The notes under the pieces are model-generated. The model was not told where the DNA came from, made no database searches, and saw only the letters and a list, made by a program, of their open reading frames with translations. From the NCBI GenBank assembly GCA_937877165.1, contig CALEFO010000087.1:1-22796 (forward strand): a DNA stretch of 22,796 nucleotides, given 5' to 3'. Source of the DNA: an uncultured Lachnospiraceae bacterium. GTDB lineage: Bacteria > Bacillota > Clostridia > Lachnospirales > Lachnospiraceae. This document shows, piece by piece, positions 1 to 7,290 of the stretch. Made by a program: the position numbers and the translations under genes. The number at the start of each line of letters is the position of its first letter. Position 1 is the stretch's first letter.

Positions 1-18
1 CTTCTTTTCCGTACTCAT
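1..18 (-). CDS. 5' end of a leftward gene (first 6 codons only)
   Basis: An ATG at 18 reads leftward as MSTEKK and leaves the window. An AAGGAG ribosome binding site lies nine bases upstream of it, and an in-frame ATG nine bases earlier is too close to that site to be used. A promoter-like sequence (189-215) and a copy of the dispersed repeat (81-191) lie upstream, giving a leader of about 160 bases. Six codons are not enough to name a product. Confidence 0.5.
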
Positions 19-80
19 CCCGAACATCTCCTTCCGATCGCATGCGATCTGATTTCTTACTCAATTACGTGGTAAAACTT

Positions 81-191
81 ATACCTCGCTGAGGCAAAAT
101 CCGCGAAGGCGGTTTTGCCGAATGCGGCAGCCGGTGCGTCAGCACCGATGCTGCGGTTTGAAAGCGGCATATCAATGCCGCTTTCAAACTT
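81..191. repeat. Dispersed palindromic repeat, copy A (full length)
   Basis: This is one of two complete copies of a repeat seen seven times in the left half of the window. It has four hairpins in order: a small one (84-94, CCTC/GAGG), a second (93-119, GGCAAAA with TTTTGCC and CCGC with GCGG), a third around GGTGC/GCACC (126-154), and a terminal 15-bp perfect stem with an ATCA loop (156-189). Its right end overlaps the -10 region of the predicted leftward promoter, so a leader RNA would begin close to the terminal hairpin. I do not recognise the family. Confidence 0.9.
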
Positions 192-215
192 ATCACACTC
201 AAAATGGGCTGTCAA
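189..215 (-). promoter_or_regulatory. Predicted promoter of the left-edge gene
   Basis: On the minus strand a perfect TTGACA (210-215) is followed after 15 bases by GATAAG (189-194), with a TG two positions before the latter (extended -10). The region upstream is AT-rich. The spacer is shorter than the usual 17, which lowers confidence. Transcription would start near 180, at the terminal hairpin of repeat copy A. Confidence 0.5.
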
Positions 216-333
216 CAAATTTACTGAAAATTGTATCACTTTTTTGGTAAATTTGTTACTGTTCATCGCATGGCGATTTGCGAAGCAAATTCGAAATGGG
301 CGATGAACAGTAACTTATCATCGTGCGACGATT
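214..333. other. Cluster of inverted repeats between uppP and the left-edge gene
   Basis: Three inverted repeats stand side by side. AACAAATTTAC (214-224) matches GTAAATTTGTT (247-257). A perfect 15-base pair of arms, GTTACTGTTCATCGC (255-269) and its complement (300-314), encloses a smaller hairpin ATTTGC/GCAAAT (276-290). ATCGT/ACGAT lies at 320-332. The first two overlap by three bases. No uridine tract follows on either strand in the usual terminator position, and no coding sequence is supported here. Confidence 0.6.
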
Positions 334-392
334 TTCGAAGTGAAATGAACCGCCCGCGGGGCATTTCGCAGAGAAAAGCGTCCTTAGAATGT

Positions 393-1241
393 TCAGAGTG
401 CTCCCCCGCGCACCAGTCCGAAATACACAATGACCAGAGCTCCGAGAACGATGCGGTACCAGCCAAAGGGCTTGAAATCGTGCTTGCGGATATAGCCCAT
501 CAGGAAACGGATAACAACGATCGACACCACGAACGCAACCGTCATACCAGTTCCGAGAATTGCTGCCTCCATACCGGTAAAATGAAAACCGAATTTCAGC
601 ATTTTCAGAAGGCTTGCTCCTGCCATGACCGGAATGGCCAGAATAAAGGTAAACTCCGCCGCCACCGTGCGGGATACACCGATCATCAGACCACCGATGA
701 TCGTTGCACCAGAACGGGAGGTTCCCGGAAATACCGCGGCAATCAGCTGGAACAATCCTATGATCAATGCCTGTCGCATGGACAGATCTTTCAGCTCGGT
801 CGTGACCGGCTCGCGGTCCTTCTGCGTATTCTCCACAATGAGAAAGGCGATGCCGACAACAATCAGCATAATCGCAACCACCAGCCAGTTGTACAGATGC
901 TCATCCAGCCAGTCATCCAGAAGAACGCCAACAATAGCCGCCGGAATGCAGGCAACAATCGTCTTTCCCCAGAGGTTCAGTGTATCTTTCTTCCATATAA
1001 TGCGCGTTCTCTTGCGGTGACGGTAAATTCCAAGGGGCCAGATCGTTTTCCAATACAGAAGGATGACTGCCAGGATTGCACCGAACTGAATCACAACAAG
1101 AAACATATCCCAGAAGTCCGCCGAAACATCCAGCTTTACGAATTCATTTAACAGAATCATATGACCTGTGCTGCTGATGGGAAGCCACTCCGTGATGCCC
1201 TCCACAACGCCGAACAGCACTGCCTTTAAAATTTCCAACAT
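393..1241 (-). CDS. uppP: Undecaprenyl-diphosphatase
   Basis: This integral membrane enzyme removes a phosphate from undecaprenyl pyrophosphate to recycle the lipid carrier for peptidoglycan and other wall polymers; resistance to bacitracin is a known side effect of the family. The 282 residues match the usual 270-290. Both family signatures are present: the EGITE plus PISSTGH segment at residues 14-27, and PGTSRSG at 172-178 with the catalytic-type Arg176. Hydrophobic segments fill most of the chain. I chose the ATG at 1241 because AAGGAA lies just upstream and MLEILKAV is a typical family start; the frame stays open 30 codons further without homology. It lies 121 bases downstream of the aminotransferase, and no clear terminator separates them. 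Confidence 0.96.
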   Translation of the reverse strand: MLEILKAVLFGVVEGITEWLPISSTGHMILLNEFVKLDVSADFWDMFLVVIQFGAILAVILLYWKTIWPLGIYRHRKRTRIIWKKDTLNLWGKTIVACIPAAIVGVLLDDWLDEHLYNWLVVAIMLIVVGIAFLIVENTQKDREPVTTELKDLSMRQALIIGLFQLIAAVFPGTSRSGATIIGGLMIGVSRTVAAEFTFILAIPVMAGASLLKMLKFGFHFTGMEAAILGTGMTVAFVVSIVVIRFLMGYIRKHDFKPFGWYRIVLGALVIVYFGLVRGGAL

Positions 1242-1362
1242 AAGTGTTCCTTTCCGCTGCATCTTCACAGCTGGCCTGTCGGCCCTTCCTGCACCAACAG
1301 AACAGTTCCGGCATTTCCCGGCTCCCGTCAATGTCAGAATTCATGAAATCGTTGATCCATCT

Positions 1363-2550
1363 TCAGCGGTATACCTCTTCTACAAATTTGCGGAACACGG
1401 GAAGTGATCGTTTTACCTTCTCCGTATCAATGCAATAAGCTACCCGGAAATAGCCCGGTGCATGGAAAGCCTCGCACGGAACCAGAATCAGGTCATAGCG
1501 CAGTGCCTTTTTGCAGAATGCCACCGCATCCTCTTCCAAAGCCTTCGGCATAATATAGAAGGTTCCATCCGGCTTCTGTACCTCGAAGCCAAGATCACGG
1601 AATGTCCCGTACAAAAGCTCCATATTCGTCTCATAGACCGAAAGATCTGCGGTGTCATCCACCGCCTTCGCCGCTGCCAGCTGAATCAATGAGGACGGGC
1701 AGTTGTGTCCGATTCCGCGGGAAATCTGTCCGCACATCGGCACGATATCGTCCGCATGCTCACACTCCGGGCAGACCGCGACATACCCGATCCGCTCTCC
1801 CGGAACAGACAGCGACTTGGAAAAGGAATAGCAGGTCAGCGTGTGCGGATAAAATCTGGCGGGATACGGAATCTTCCTCCCGCCGAACGCAATTTCACGG
1901 TAAGGTTCATCTGAAATCAGGAACAGATTATAGCCAAGCTCTTCTGATTTCCTTGCAAGAAGCGCAGAAAGCTTCCGAAGCGTCTCTTCAGTATAGGCCA
2001 CACCGGACGGATTGTTGGGCGAATTGATAAGAAGTGCTGCAACTCCCGGCTGCAGCATCTCTTCGAGTGCCTCAAAATTGATCTGGAAATCCTCCGTTCT
2101 CGCCGGGATAATCTCAATGTGCGCCCCGGTATCATTGATGTACGGAATATATTCCGGAAAAAATGGGGCCTGCACAAGGACTCTGTCTCCCGGCTTCGTC
2201 ACTGCGCGAAGCGCATGCGCCACCGCTCCCGCACAGCCGGAAGTCGGGAAAATATGTCCTCCCGTGTAATTCATGTTAAAGCGCCGGTTCAAAGAGGCCG
2301 CAATGGTCTCCTTCACTTCCGGAATACCGAGCGTCGGGCTGTACCCGTGAAGCTTCACCGGTTCCTCGGTCTGCAGCATACGAATGGCCGCATCCGTGAA
2401 GCTCTCCGGAGCCGGTACTGACGGATTGCCCAGACTGTAATCGAAGACATTCTCATACCCGATTTCTTTTCCTCTTGCCGTCGCGTACTCCGCAAGCTCC
2501 CGGATCACAGACTTATGACCCAGCATTTCCAGATAATGTTCGTTAATCAT
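1363..2550 (-). CDS. Pyridoxal phosphate-dependent aminotransferase, class I
   Basis: A fold type I aminotransferase of 395 residues, expected to be a cytosolic enzyme moving an amino group between an amino acid and a 2-oxo acid. Visible landmarks are NNPSG at 179-183, SDEPY at 213-217, the Schiff-base Lys245 in SFSKSLS, and the phosphate-binding GERIG at 251-255. The substrate cannot be told from the sequence; aspartate or aromatic amino acids are possible for this subfamily. The start at 2550 (MINEHYLEML) is chosen because the open frame upstream is only translated repeat copy B, and that repeat supplies the ribosome binding site GAGAGG seven bases before the ATG. The gene lies between an acetyltransferase and uppP with no evident functional link. 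Confidence 0.92.
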   Translation of the reverse strand: MINEHYLEMLGHKSVIRELAEYATARGKEIGYENVFDYSLGNPSVPAPESFTDAAIRMLQTEEPVKLHGYSPTLGIPEVKETIAASLNRRFNMNYTGGHIFPTSGCAGAVAHALRAVTKPGDRVLVQAPFFPEYIPYINDTGAHIEIIPARTEDFQINFEALEEMLQPGVAALLINSPNNPSGVAYTEETLRKLSALLARKSEELGYNLFLISDEPYREIAFGGRKIPYPARFYPHTLTCYSFSKSLSVPGERIGYVAVCPECEHADDIVPMCGQISRGIGHNCPSSLIQLAAAKAVDDTADLSVYETNMELLYGTFRDLGFEVQKPDGTFYIMPKALEEDAVAFCKKALRYDLILVPCEAFHAPGYFRVAYCIDTEKVKRSLPVFRKFVEEVYR

Positions 2551-2554
2551 GCCG

Positions 2555-2615
2555 ATACCTCTCTGCGGCAAAATCCGCGAGCGCGGTTTTGCCAAATGTG
2601 TCAGCGCCTGCGGCA
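2555..2615. repeat. Dispersed palindromic repeat, copy B (degenerate, 3' part missing)
   Basis: The first two hairpins are recognisable. The GGCAAAA/TTTTGCC stem is intact, but its loop reads CGAGCG instead of CGAAGG, and the small hairpin has decayed to CCTCTCTGCGG. The third hairpin is barely visible and the fourth is absent. The copy ends five bases before the aminotransferase start codon, with GAGAGG in ribosome binding position on the minus strand. Confidence 0.8.
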
Positions 2616-2664
2616 TTCCGTCCTCTTATCCGGACCTGCCAGACGCACTTTCTTCGTTTCCCCC

Positions 2665-3741
2665 TTATATTTCACTCTCGCAGGGCTTCAAATCTTTTAT
2701 AAAATATCTTATTCCTGTTTTTTGATCTGCGTCAACCGTTCCTCCTGTCTGCGCCGTCCTTTCAGGATTCTTCTGTCCGAAAACGCAGCTTTCCATCCCC
2801 ATTTTCTCCCGCTCTTCATGAAAACCGAGCTGCAGGGCAAGATGAATGGATGCGGCATTGTCTTCTGCCGTATGAATACAGACCTTTTCCAGGCCAAGGG
2901 AATCTGCCGCAAACCGCAGCACCGCATTTCCTGCTTCCTCTGCAAGGCCTTCTCCGCGCCGGTCCTTCCGGACGAGGTACCCGAAGTCCACAGCCTCTCC
3001 CGCTTCAAGGTAGGGCTCGAAGCCGATTCTTCCGATCATCTCTCCACTTGTCCTGTCGAAAATTCCCCACATTCCGAAGCCATAAAAGCCATAGATCTTC
3101 TCAATATAGGCGCGCAGGATCTCCCGTTCCTTCTCCCTGTCCGCAGACGGAGGCTCCAGAAATTTTTGGGCTTCTTCATCATACAAAAGATACCGCCCGT
3201 CCAAGTCCTTTAATGTTTCTTCCCGGATCACGAGCCTTTTCGTGACCGCAATCGTCCAGGGACGCCCCGTGAGTCTCTGCCAGATTTTCACATAGGAATC
3301 CCCATCCACCTCCTCCGGCTGCTCCAAAAGATATTGTGCCTCCGGAAATTGTTCCCCTTGATTTCCGTCATGAAGATACCCTGCCACCGGGCAGCCCGCT
3401 TCCACCAGTCTCCGGTATCCCTCCGTACTGTCCGCAAGATACAGTACCTCTTCGCTGTCTCTGGAAATATTCGGCCTTTCCTCCCGACAAAATTGCAGAA
3501 TGCCATTTTTATACCTCACTGAGGCAAAATCCGCGAAGGCGGTTTTGCCGAATGTGGCAGCCGGTGCGTCAGCACCGATGCTGCTGTTTGCTTCCGCAAT
3601 TTTGGGTGAAAAAATACGGACCTTTCCTTCCATTCCGTACCGCTGCAGATTCTCCGTCGTTTCCCGGATCTCCCGTTCCCGCCTTTTTGTCTGCCATTCT
3701 GGCGAAAGAAGAAAACACACTGTCTTTAGATTCCCGTACAT
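2665..3741 (-). CDS. Two-domain protein with C-terminal GNAT acetyltransferase, interrupted in frame by a repeat
   Basis: A 358-residue protein. Roughly residues 175-340 form a GNAT N-acetyltransferase domain: ITVTKRLVIRE-like start, a GRIGFEPYLE strand, the acetyl-CoA loop region RKDRRGEGLAEEAG, and NAASIHLALQLGF near the end. The N-terminal part (VLYLADSTEGYRRLVEAG onward) resembles the HAD-like domain that precedes GNAT domains in some Lachnospiraceae proteins; that assignment is from memory. Residues 51-77 are translated from repeat copy C, an 81-base in-frame segment with no similarity to either domain. The start at 3741 follows AGGAGG; the open frame upstream has no support. The acceptor substrate is unknown. 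A promoter-like sequence lies about 150 bases upstream. Confidence 0.85.
   Translation of the reverse strand: MYGNLKTVCFLLSPEWQTKRREREIRETTENLQRYGMEGKVRIFSPKIAEANSSIGADAPAATFGKTAFADFASVRYKNGILQFCREERPNISRDSEEVLYLADSTEGYRRLVEAGCPVAGYLHDGNQGEQFPEAQYLLEQPEEVDGDSYVKIWQRLTGRPWTIAVTKRLVIREETLKDLDGRYLLYDEEAQKFLEPPSADREKEREILRAYIEKIYGFYGFGMWGIFDRTSGEMIGRIGFEPYLEAGEAVDFGYLVRKDRRGEGLAEEAGNAVLRFAADSLGLEKVCIHTAEDNAASIHLALQLGFHEEREKMGMESCVFGQKNPERTAQTGGTVDADQKTGIRYFIKDLKPCESEI
3511..3591. repeat. Dispersed palindromic repeat, copy C (inside a coding sequence)
   Basis: Hairpins one to three are preserved almost base for base relative to copy A; the terminal hairpin is missing after GTTTG. The copy covers exactly 27 codons of the acetyltransferase gene and leaves the frame open. 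Translated, it reads SSIGADAPAATFGKTAFA and on to SVRYK. It has the same orientation relative to transcription as the copies placed before start codons. Confidence 0.92.
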
Positions 3742-3892
3742 TTCTCCTCCTGCACGTTTCTGAAAGCAGGCCCCGCATACTCTCCGTGCGTTTTCCTGCA
3801 CATAACGAATTGCTGATTGGTGCCTTCATATTTTGTTCATATTTTATTCAATGTAACTTCACTGCGTGACCATCTTTTGGACACGAATCTTT

Positions 3893-3921
3893 CTTATACT
3901 CAAACCATAGAAACAAGCCAA
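3893..3921 (-). promoter_or_regulatory. Predicted promoter of the two-domain acetyltransferase gene
   Basis: On the minus strand TTGGCT (3916-3921) and TATAAG (3893-3898) are separated by 17 bases. The -10 matches five of six consensus bases and the -35 only three. It lies downstream of the ABC operon terminator, as an independent transcription unit needs. The leader to the ATG at 3741 would be about 145 bases and carries no structure I recognise. Confidence 0.45.
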
Positions 3922-3945
3922 TACAACTAATAACTTTTTCATAAT

Positions 3946-3973
3946 ATGCCGGGAACCGAAAGGTCTCCGGCAT
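3946..3973. other. Imperfect hairpin in the ABC operon / acetyltransferase gap
   Basis: ATGCCGG pairs with CCGGCAT at the two ends, and an inner ACC/GGT pair encloses a GAAA tetraloop as read on the plus strand. It lies between the ABC operon terminator and the acetyltransferase promoter. No uridine tract follows on the minus strand; on the plus strand a weak CCCTTTT follows. Its role is unknown. Confidence 0.5.
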
Positions 3974-3997
3974 CCTCCCTTTTATAGAGATTTTTTA

Positions 3998-4033
3998 AAA
4001 AGGCACCGCAGAAAACCCTCCGCAGTGCCTTTT
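3998..4033 (-). terminator. Rho-independent terminator of the ABC operon
   Basis: On the minus strand AAGGCACTGC pairs with GCGGTGCCTT across a 12-base loop, with one G-U pair, and is followed by TTTTT. It starts about 20 bases after the ATPase stop codon, so it ends the operon before the acetyltransferase unit. Confidence 0.9.
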
Positions 4034-4054
4034 ATCTTATTCATCGTCCGAATT

Positions 4055-4879
4055 TCAGCGGGAAAGGAGAATCCGGTCATTATCCAGCTTCTGTCCCGCG
4101 CCCTCCGCGAATTTCTGCAGGAGAGAGTCCACTGTCATTCTGCTTCTCTCCTCTCCCTTGACGTCGAGAACAATATGTCCGCTGTCCATCATCAGCGTGC
4201 GGTTTCCCATCTCCAGGGCCTGGTGCATATTGTGCGTGACCATAAGGCAGGTAATCTTCCTCTCCGCAATGATATCCTTCGTCAGCTTCAGCACCTTCCC
4301 AGCGGTTCCGGGATCTAGTGCCGCCGTGTGCTCATCCAGAAGAAGGAGCTTTGGTGTCACGACTGTCGCCATCAGGAGCGTCAGAGCCTGCCGCTGTCCG
4401 CCGGAAAGAAGCCCCACCTGGCTCTCCATCCGGTCCTCCAGTCCCATGTTCAGAAGGGACAGCTCTTCCCGAAAGAGCTCCTTTTCCTTGCGGTTAATTC
4501 TGGAGAAATCCTGGGCGAGTCTCCCCCAGAAGGACTGGCGGACACCCGAGGCGCGAAGATACGCCACCGACAGATTTTCCTCAATGGTCATATGCGGTGC
4601 CGTTCCCATCAAAGGATCCTGAAACAGGCGGCCAATGAACTGGCTTCTCCGATGTTCCGGCATAAAGGTAATGTCCGTCCCGTCCAGCTCGATGTAGCCT
4701 TCATCTGTGATGAAGCTGCCCGCGATAGCATTAAAAAGTGTTGATTTTCCCGCCCCGTTGGAACCAACAATGGTTGCAAAGTCTCCATCCTCCAGCACAA
4801 GGCTTACATGGTCCAGCGCCTTCTTCTCATTGATAGTCCCGGGATGGAAGGTCTTGGAAACATTCTCAATTTTCAGCAT
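4055..4879 (-). CDS. ABC transporter ATP-binding protein (TrpZ-like)
   Basis: The ATPase subunit of the uptake system, 274 residues, expected to act as a dimer on the cytoplasmic face of the permease. It shows Walker A GSNGAGKS at 39-46, a Q-loop (FQDPLMGT) near 86-93, the signature LSGGQ at 158-162 and Walker B LLLLDE followed by HTAALDP (178-190). That last segment is typical of ATPases paired with PF04392 binding proteins. The chosen ATG at 4879 has AAAGGGG at good distance and overlaps the end of the permease gene by 14 bases, indicating translational coupling; an ATG at 4900 in the same frame is possible but lacks a comparable site. A strong terminator follows. Confidence 0.95.
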   Translation of the reverse strand: MLKIENVSKTFHPGTINEKKALDHVSLVLEDGDFATIVGSNGAGKSTLFNAIAGSFITDEGYIELDGTDITFMPEHRRSQFIGRLFQDPLMGTAPHMTIEENLSVAYLRASGVRQSFWGRLAQDFSRINRKEKELFREELSLLNMGLEDRMESQVGLLSGGQRQALTLLMATVVTPKLLLLDEHTAALDPGTAGKVLKLTKDIIAERKITCLMVTHNMHQALEMGNRTLMMDSGHIVLDVKGEERSRMTVDSLLQKFAEGAGQKLDNDRILLSR

Positions 4880-5819
4880 GGTGTTCCCCTTTCCCGGCAT
4901 AGGCCGCTTTCCTCTCCCGGATGGCTTCTGCCTGCTTCTTCTTATTCAGAATCAGCTGCTTCGCCGCCGGTGCAGCAATGGCAACCGCAACGATGACCGC
5001 GGACACCAGCTTAAACGCCTGCGTCGGCACATTCAGCCGGAGCGCCAGCGCAATGATAAAACGGTAGATAACCGAGCCGGCAATGACGCCGAGAATTCTG
5101 GTCAGCATCCTCCCCCTTCCGAACAGGGTTTGTCCGATAATGAGCGATGCCAGCGCAATGGTTACCATGCCGGTCCCCATGTTAATCTCAGCATTTTTGT
5201 TGTACTGCCCGATGAGGCATCCTGCCAGTCCTGTCAATGAATTGGACAGGCACAGGCCGACCGTGATGGTAAAGCCTGGATTGATGGAACTCGCCCGGAC
5301 CATTGCGATGCTGTCACCAGTTGCCCGGATGGAAAGGCCGAGTCTCGTTCCCAGAAAGCGATACACGGCAATGCAGAGAACGCCCACCAGAATCAGAAGA
5401 AGAACCGATCTGCTCCACGTCGTCCAGAACGCGCTTCCGTTCAAGGATTTAAACAAATCGAAGATCGTCTGTGTACCGACAACATTGAGGCTGGTCTTCA
5501 TTCCCATCGCCATCAGATTGATGGTGTACAGTCCCGTGTTCACTATAATTCCGGCAAGGATGCTCGGAACGCCGAATTTTGTCTGAAGGAGCGCCGTCAC
5601 ATAGCCGGAGCAGATTCCTGCCAGCATGGCTGCCGGCAATGCCAGAAGCGGGTGCCCCGAAATCGTCACCGCGACGCCGACTGCCGCTCCCAGCATGTAA
5701 CAGCCGTCCGTGGACAAATCGCAAATGTTCAGAATGGTAAAGCTGATGAAAAGCGACAGCGCAACCAGACCAAAAATCAGTCCGTTGTCCAGTGCTGTCT
5801 GGATGATTGCAAATGACAT
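4866..5819 (-). CDS. ABC transporter permease (TrpY-like, BPD_transp_2 family)
   Basis: The membrane subunit of the uptake system, 317 residues, with about eight hydrophobic segments and a basic cytoplasmic tail (NKKKQAEAIRERK). It resembles the branched-chain amino acid/ribose permease superfamily, in the branch that accompanies PF04392 binding proteins. The open frame extends to 5933, but the extra residues are translated repeat copy D and terminator, so I place the start at 5819 (MSFAIIQTAL). The ribosome binding site GAGG, seven bases upstream, is the last part of the repeat. The binding-protein gene lies 174 bases upstream across an internal terminator; the ATPase gene overlaps its end. 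Confidence 0.94.
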   Translation of the reverse strand: MSFAIIQTALDNGLIFGLVALSLFISFTILNICDLSTDGCYMLGAAVGVAVTISGHPLLALPAAMLAGICSGYVTALLQTKFGVPSILAGIIVNTGLYTINLMAMGMKTSLNVVGTQTIFDLFKSLNGSAFWTTWSRSVLLLILVGVLCIAVYRFLGTRLGLSIRATGDSIAMVRASSINPGFTITVGLCLSNSLTGLAGCLIGQYNKNAEINMGTGMVTIALASLIIGQTLFGRGRMLTRILGVIAGSVIYRFIIALALRLNVPTQAFKLVSAVIVAVAIAAPAAKQLILNKKKQAEAIRERKAAYAGKGEHHAEN

Positions 5820-5823
5820 ATGG

Positions 5824-5890
5824 ATACCTCGCTGAGGCAAAATCCGCAAAGACAGTCTGGCCGAATGCGGCAGCACCGATGCTGCAGTTT
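5824..5890. repeat. Dispersed palindromic repeat, copy D (diverged, partial)
   Basis: The first hairpin CCTCGCTGAGG is intact. The second has lost most pairing (GACAGTCTGG in place of GGCGGTTTTG). The third keeps only its outer GCAGC/GCTGC arms, because the GGTGC arm is deleted. The terminal hairpin is absent after GTTTG. The copy ends five bases before the permease ATG and provides its GAGG ribosome binding site on the minus strand. Confidence 0.85.
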
Positions 5891-5898
5891 GCCCCTGT

Positions 5899-5934
5899 AA
5901 AAAAAGATGCAGGCTCCTCTTCAAAGCCTGCATC
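5899..5934 (-). terminator. Terminator inside the ABC operon, after the binding-protein gene
   Basis: On the minus strand a perfect 9-bp stem (GATGCAGGC with GCCTGCATC, 11-base loop) is followed by seven T. It lies 59 bases after the binding-protein stop codon and before the permease. Such partial terminators commonly make the binding protein more abundant than the membrane subunits. Confidence 0.9.
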
Positions 5935-5993
5935 CTATTTTATACCATTTATACCGGTTGCGCACCGTGCGTTTTCCGCAAGATCCCGCCGTA

Positions 5994-7106
5994 TCAGTCG
6001 TCAAAATTCTCTGCGGTCTTCGTCTCCACAATTTCGGAGCAGTACGGCTTGAAGGCCTCTTCCGTTGCCTGCAGATCATAGCCAAGGCGCTCTGCAGTCT
6101 CCGTGTTGATCGTCGCAATGCCGTTTCCAAGTGTGACAACCGCATAGGAGGCCGGATCCTGTCCGCCCACCAGAATATTGGAAACCATATCTGCCGTCTC
6201 GGTTCCAAGATCCGCATAGTTGATGCCAAAACCGAGGAACGCGCCGTTCAGCGCAAAGGAATCTGCACCGGTGTAATGCGGAATGCCTGCATCCGCCAGC
6301 TTGTCATAAATAGAAAGCTCCGCACTCATAACCGTATTGTCCGTAGGAGTAAAAATTGCATCCACGCCCGCTGCGATCAGAGCGTCCGCCGCCTGACTGA
6401 CTTCACTGGTGTTGGTTCCTGTCTTCTCTACATATTCCACACCCTTGTCATCGAGGAACGCCTTGGCATCCGCGATGGCCTGCGTTGAGGAATCCTCACT
6501 GGTGGAATACAAAAGACCGATCTTCGATGCATTCGGGTTCTGCGCGAAAATCAGATTCATGATTGCATCCGTATTCAGGGCATCGCTGGTTCCCGTGATG
6601 TTTCCTCCGGGCTCCTCCATGGACTTTACCAGTCCCGCTCCCACGGGATCCGTCACCGCTGAGAAAATGATCGGCGTATTCGTACCTTCAAACGTGGACT
6701 GCGCCGTCAGTGCCGTAGGCGTTGCCACGCAGACAACCGCATCCACGCCGTCGTCCTTCAGCTGCGCAAGACCCTGACTGATAATTGTGGAGTCTCCCTG
6801 TCCATTGACAAAATAATTCTCGTAGTCAAATGTTACGTTCTGCTCCTCCGCTTTCGCATCCAGTTCCTTCTCCAGATGCTCCGTGATCTGATTCAGGGAC
6901 GCATGATCCATGTACTGCACAATGCCGACCTTGTAGGAAGCGCCGGCTTCCTGTGTCCCGGTCTCTTCCGTATCCGCAGACTCCGTGGACACCGCCTCCG
7001 TATCTGCCGCCTGCTCACTGCCCGCATCTCCGGACGCTCCGCACCCGGAAAGAAGAGCACCTCCAAGGCATACGCTCATGACTACCGCCGCAAGTCTTTT
7101 TTTCAT
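5994..7106 (-). CDS. ABC transporter substrate-binding lipoprotein (PF04392 type, TrpX-like)
   Basis: The extracellular solute receptor of the transporter, 370 residues, anchored to the membrane by lipid. The N-terminus is a lipoprotein signal: MKKR, a hydrophobic stretch, then lipobox LSGC with the modified Cys22, followed by a Ser/Glu/Thr-rich linker to about residue 60. The body (KVGIVQYMDHASLNQI onward, VDAVVCVATPTALTAQ, NITGTSDAL, GVDAIFTPTDNTVMSA) matches the PF04392 family, whose characterised streptococcal member takes up tryptophan; other members may carry other small molecules, so the substrate is left open. The start at 7106 follows AGAGGAGG; the frame runs 34 codons further upstream only through a terminator-like element. 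Permease and ATPase genes follow. Confidence 0.93.
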   Translation of the reverse strand: MKKRLAAVVMSVCLGGALLSGCGASGDAGSEQAADTEAVSTESADTEETGTQEAGASYKVGIVQYMDHASLNQITEHLEKELDAKAEEQNVTFDYENYFVNGQGDSTIISQGLAQLKDDGVDAVVCVATPTALTAQSTFEGTNTPIIFSAVTDPVGAGLVKSMEEPGGNITGTSDALNTDAIMNLIFAQNPNASKIGLLYSTSEDSSTQAIADAKAFLDDKGVEYVEKTGTNTSEVSQAADALIAAGVDAIFTPTDNTVMSAELSIYDKLADAGIPHYTGADSFALNGAFLGFGINYADLGTETADMVSNILVGGQDPASYAVVTLGNGIATINTETAERLGYDLQATEEAFKPYCSEIVETKTAENFDD

Positions 7107-7171
7107 AATATCCTCCTCTTGACTAAAGCTGCCCGCCTGCGGCTGTTTCCCACCGCCTGCCTGGCTGATCA

Positions 7172-7218
7172 CAAAAAGGCGCCTTCGGGTATCCCCCAAA
7201 GACGCCATTGTCTACCCG
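7172..7218 (-). promoter_or_regulatory. Attenuator-like leader with alternative hairpin and pseudoknot folds
   Basis: On the minus strand GGCGTCTT (7199-7206) pairs with AAGGCGCC (7178-7185), followed by TTTTT: a plausible intrinsic terminator 66 bases before the binding-protein ATG. Inside its loop lies TACCCG (7186-7191), an exact complement of CGGGTA located upstream (7213-7218). The two helices can exclude each other or interlock as an H-type pseudoknot. The element may just end whiA-HPr transcription, but HPr already has a terminator at 7266-7289. No T-box motif or riboswitch consensus known to me was found. Confidence 0.6.
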
Positions 7219-7265
7219 CTTTGCTGCGCCCGCCTCCGTAAAATACAGGAGAAAGAGCTCTTTTC

Positions 7266-7289
7266 GAAAAATCCGGTGACTTCTCCGGA
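7266..7289 (-). terminator. Terminator directly after the HPr-like gene
   Basis: On the minus strand TCCGG and CCGGA flank an 8-base loop and are followed by TTTTTCG; the hairpin begins within two bases of the HPr stop codon. The stem is only 5 bp, so read-through into the ABC operon leader is possible. A 12-base perfect palindrome AAAGAGCTCTTT (7252-7263) follows. Confidence 0.65.
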
Positions 7290-7290
7290 A

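Noticed and set aside
57..266. A 69-codon leftward frame across repeat copy A
   Set aside because: It consists of the translated repeat and AT-rich promoter sequence, and lacks a ribosome binding site.
7107..7265. T-box leader for the TrpXYZ-like operon
   Set aside because: The conserved AGGGTGG-type T-box sequence is absent, and there is no room for the specifier stem.
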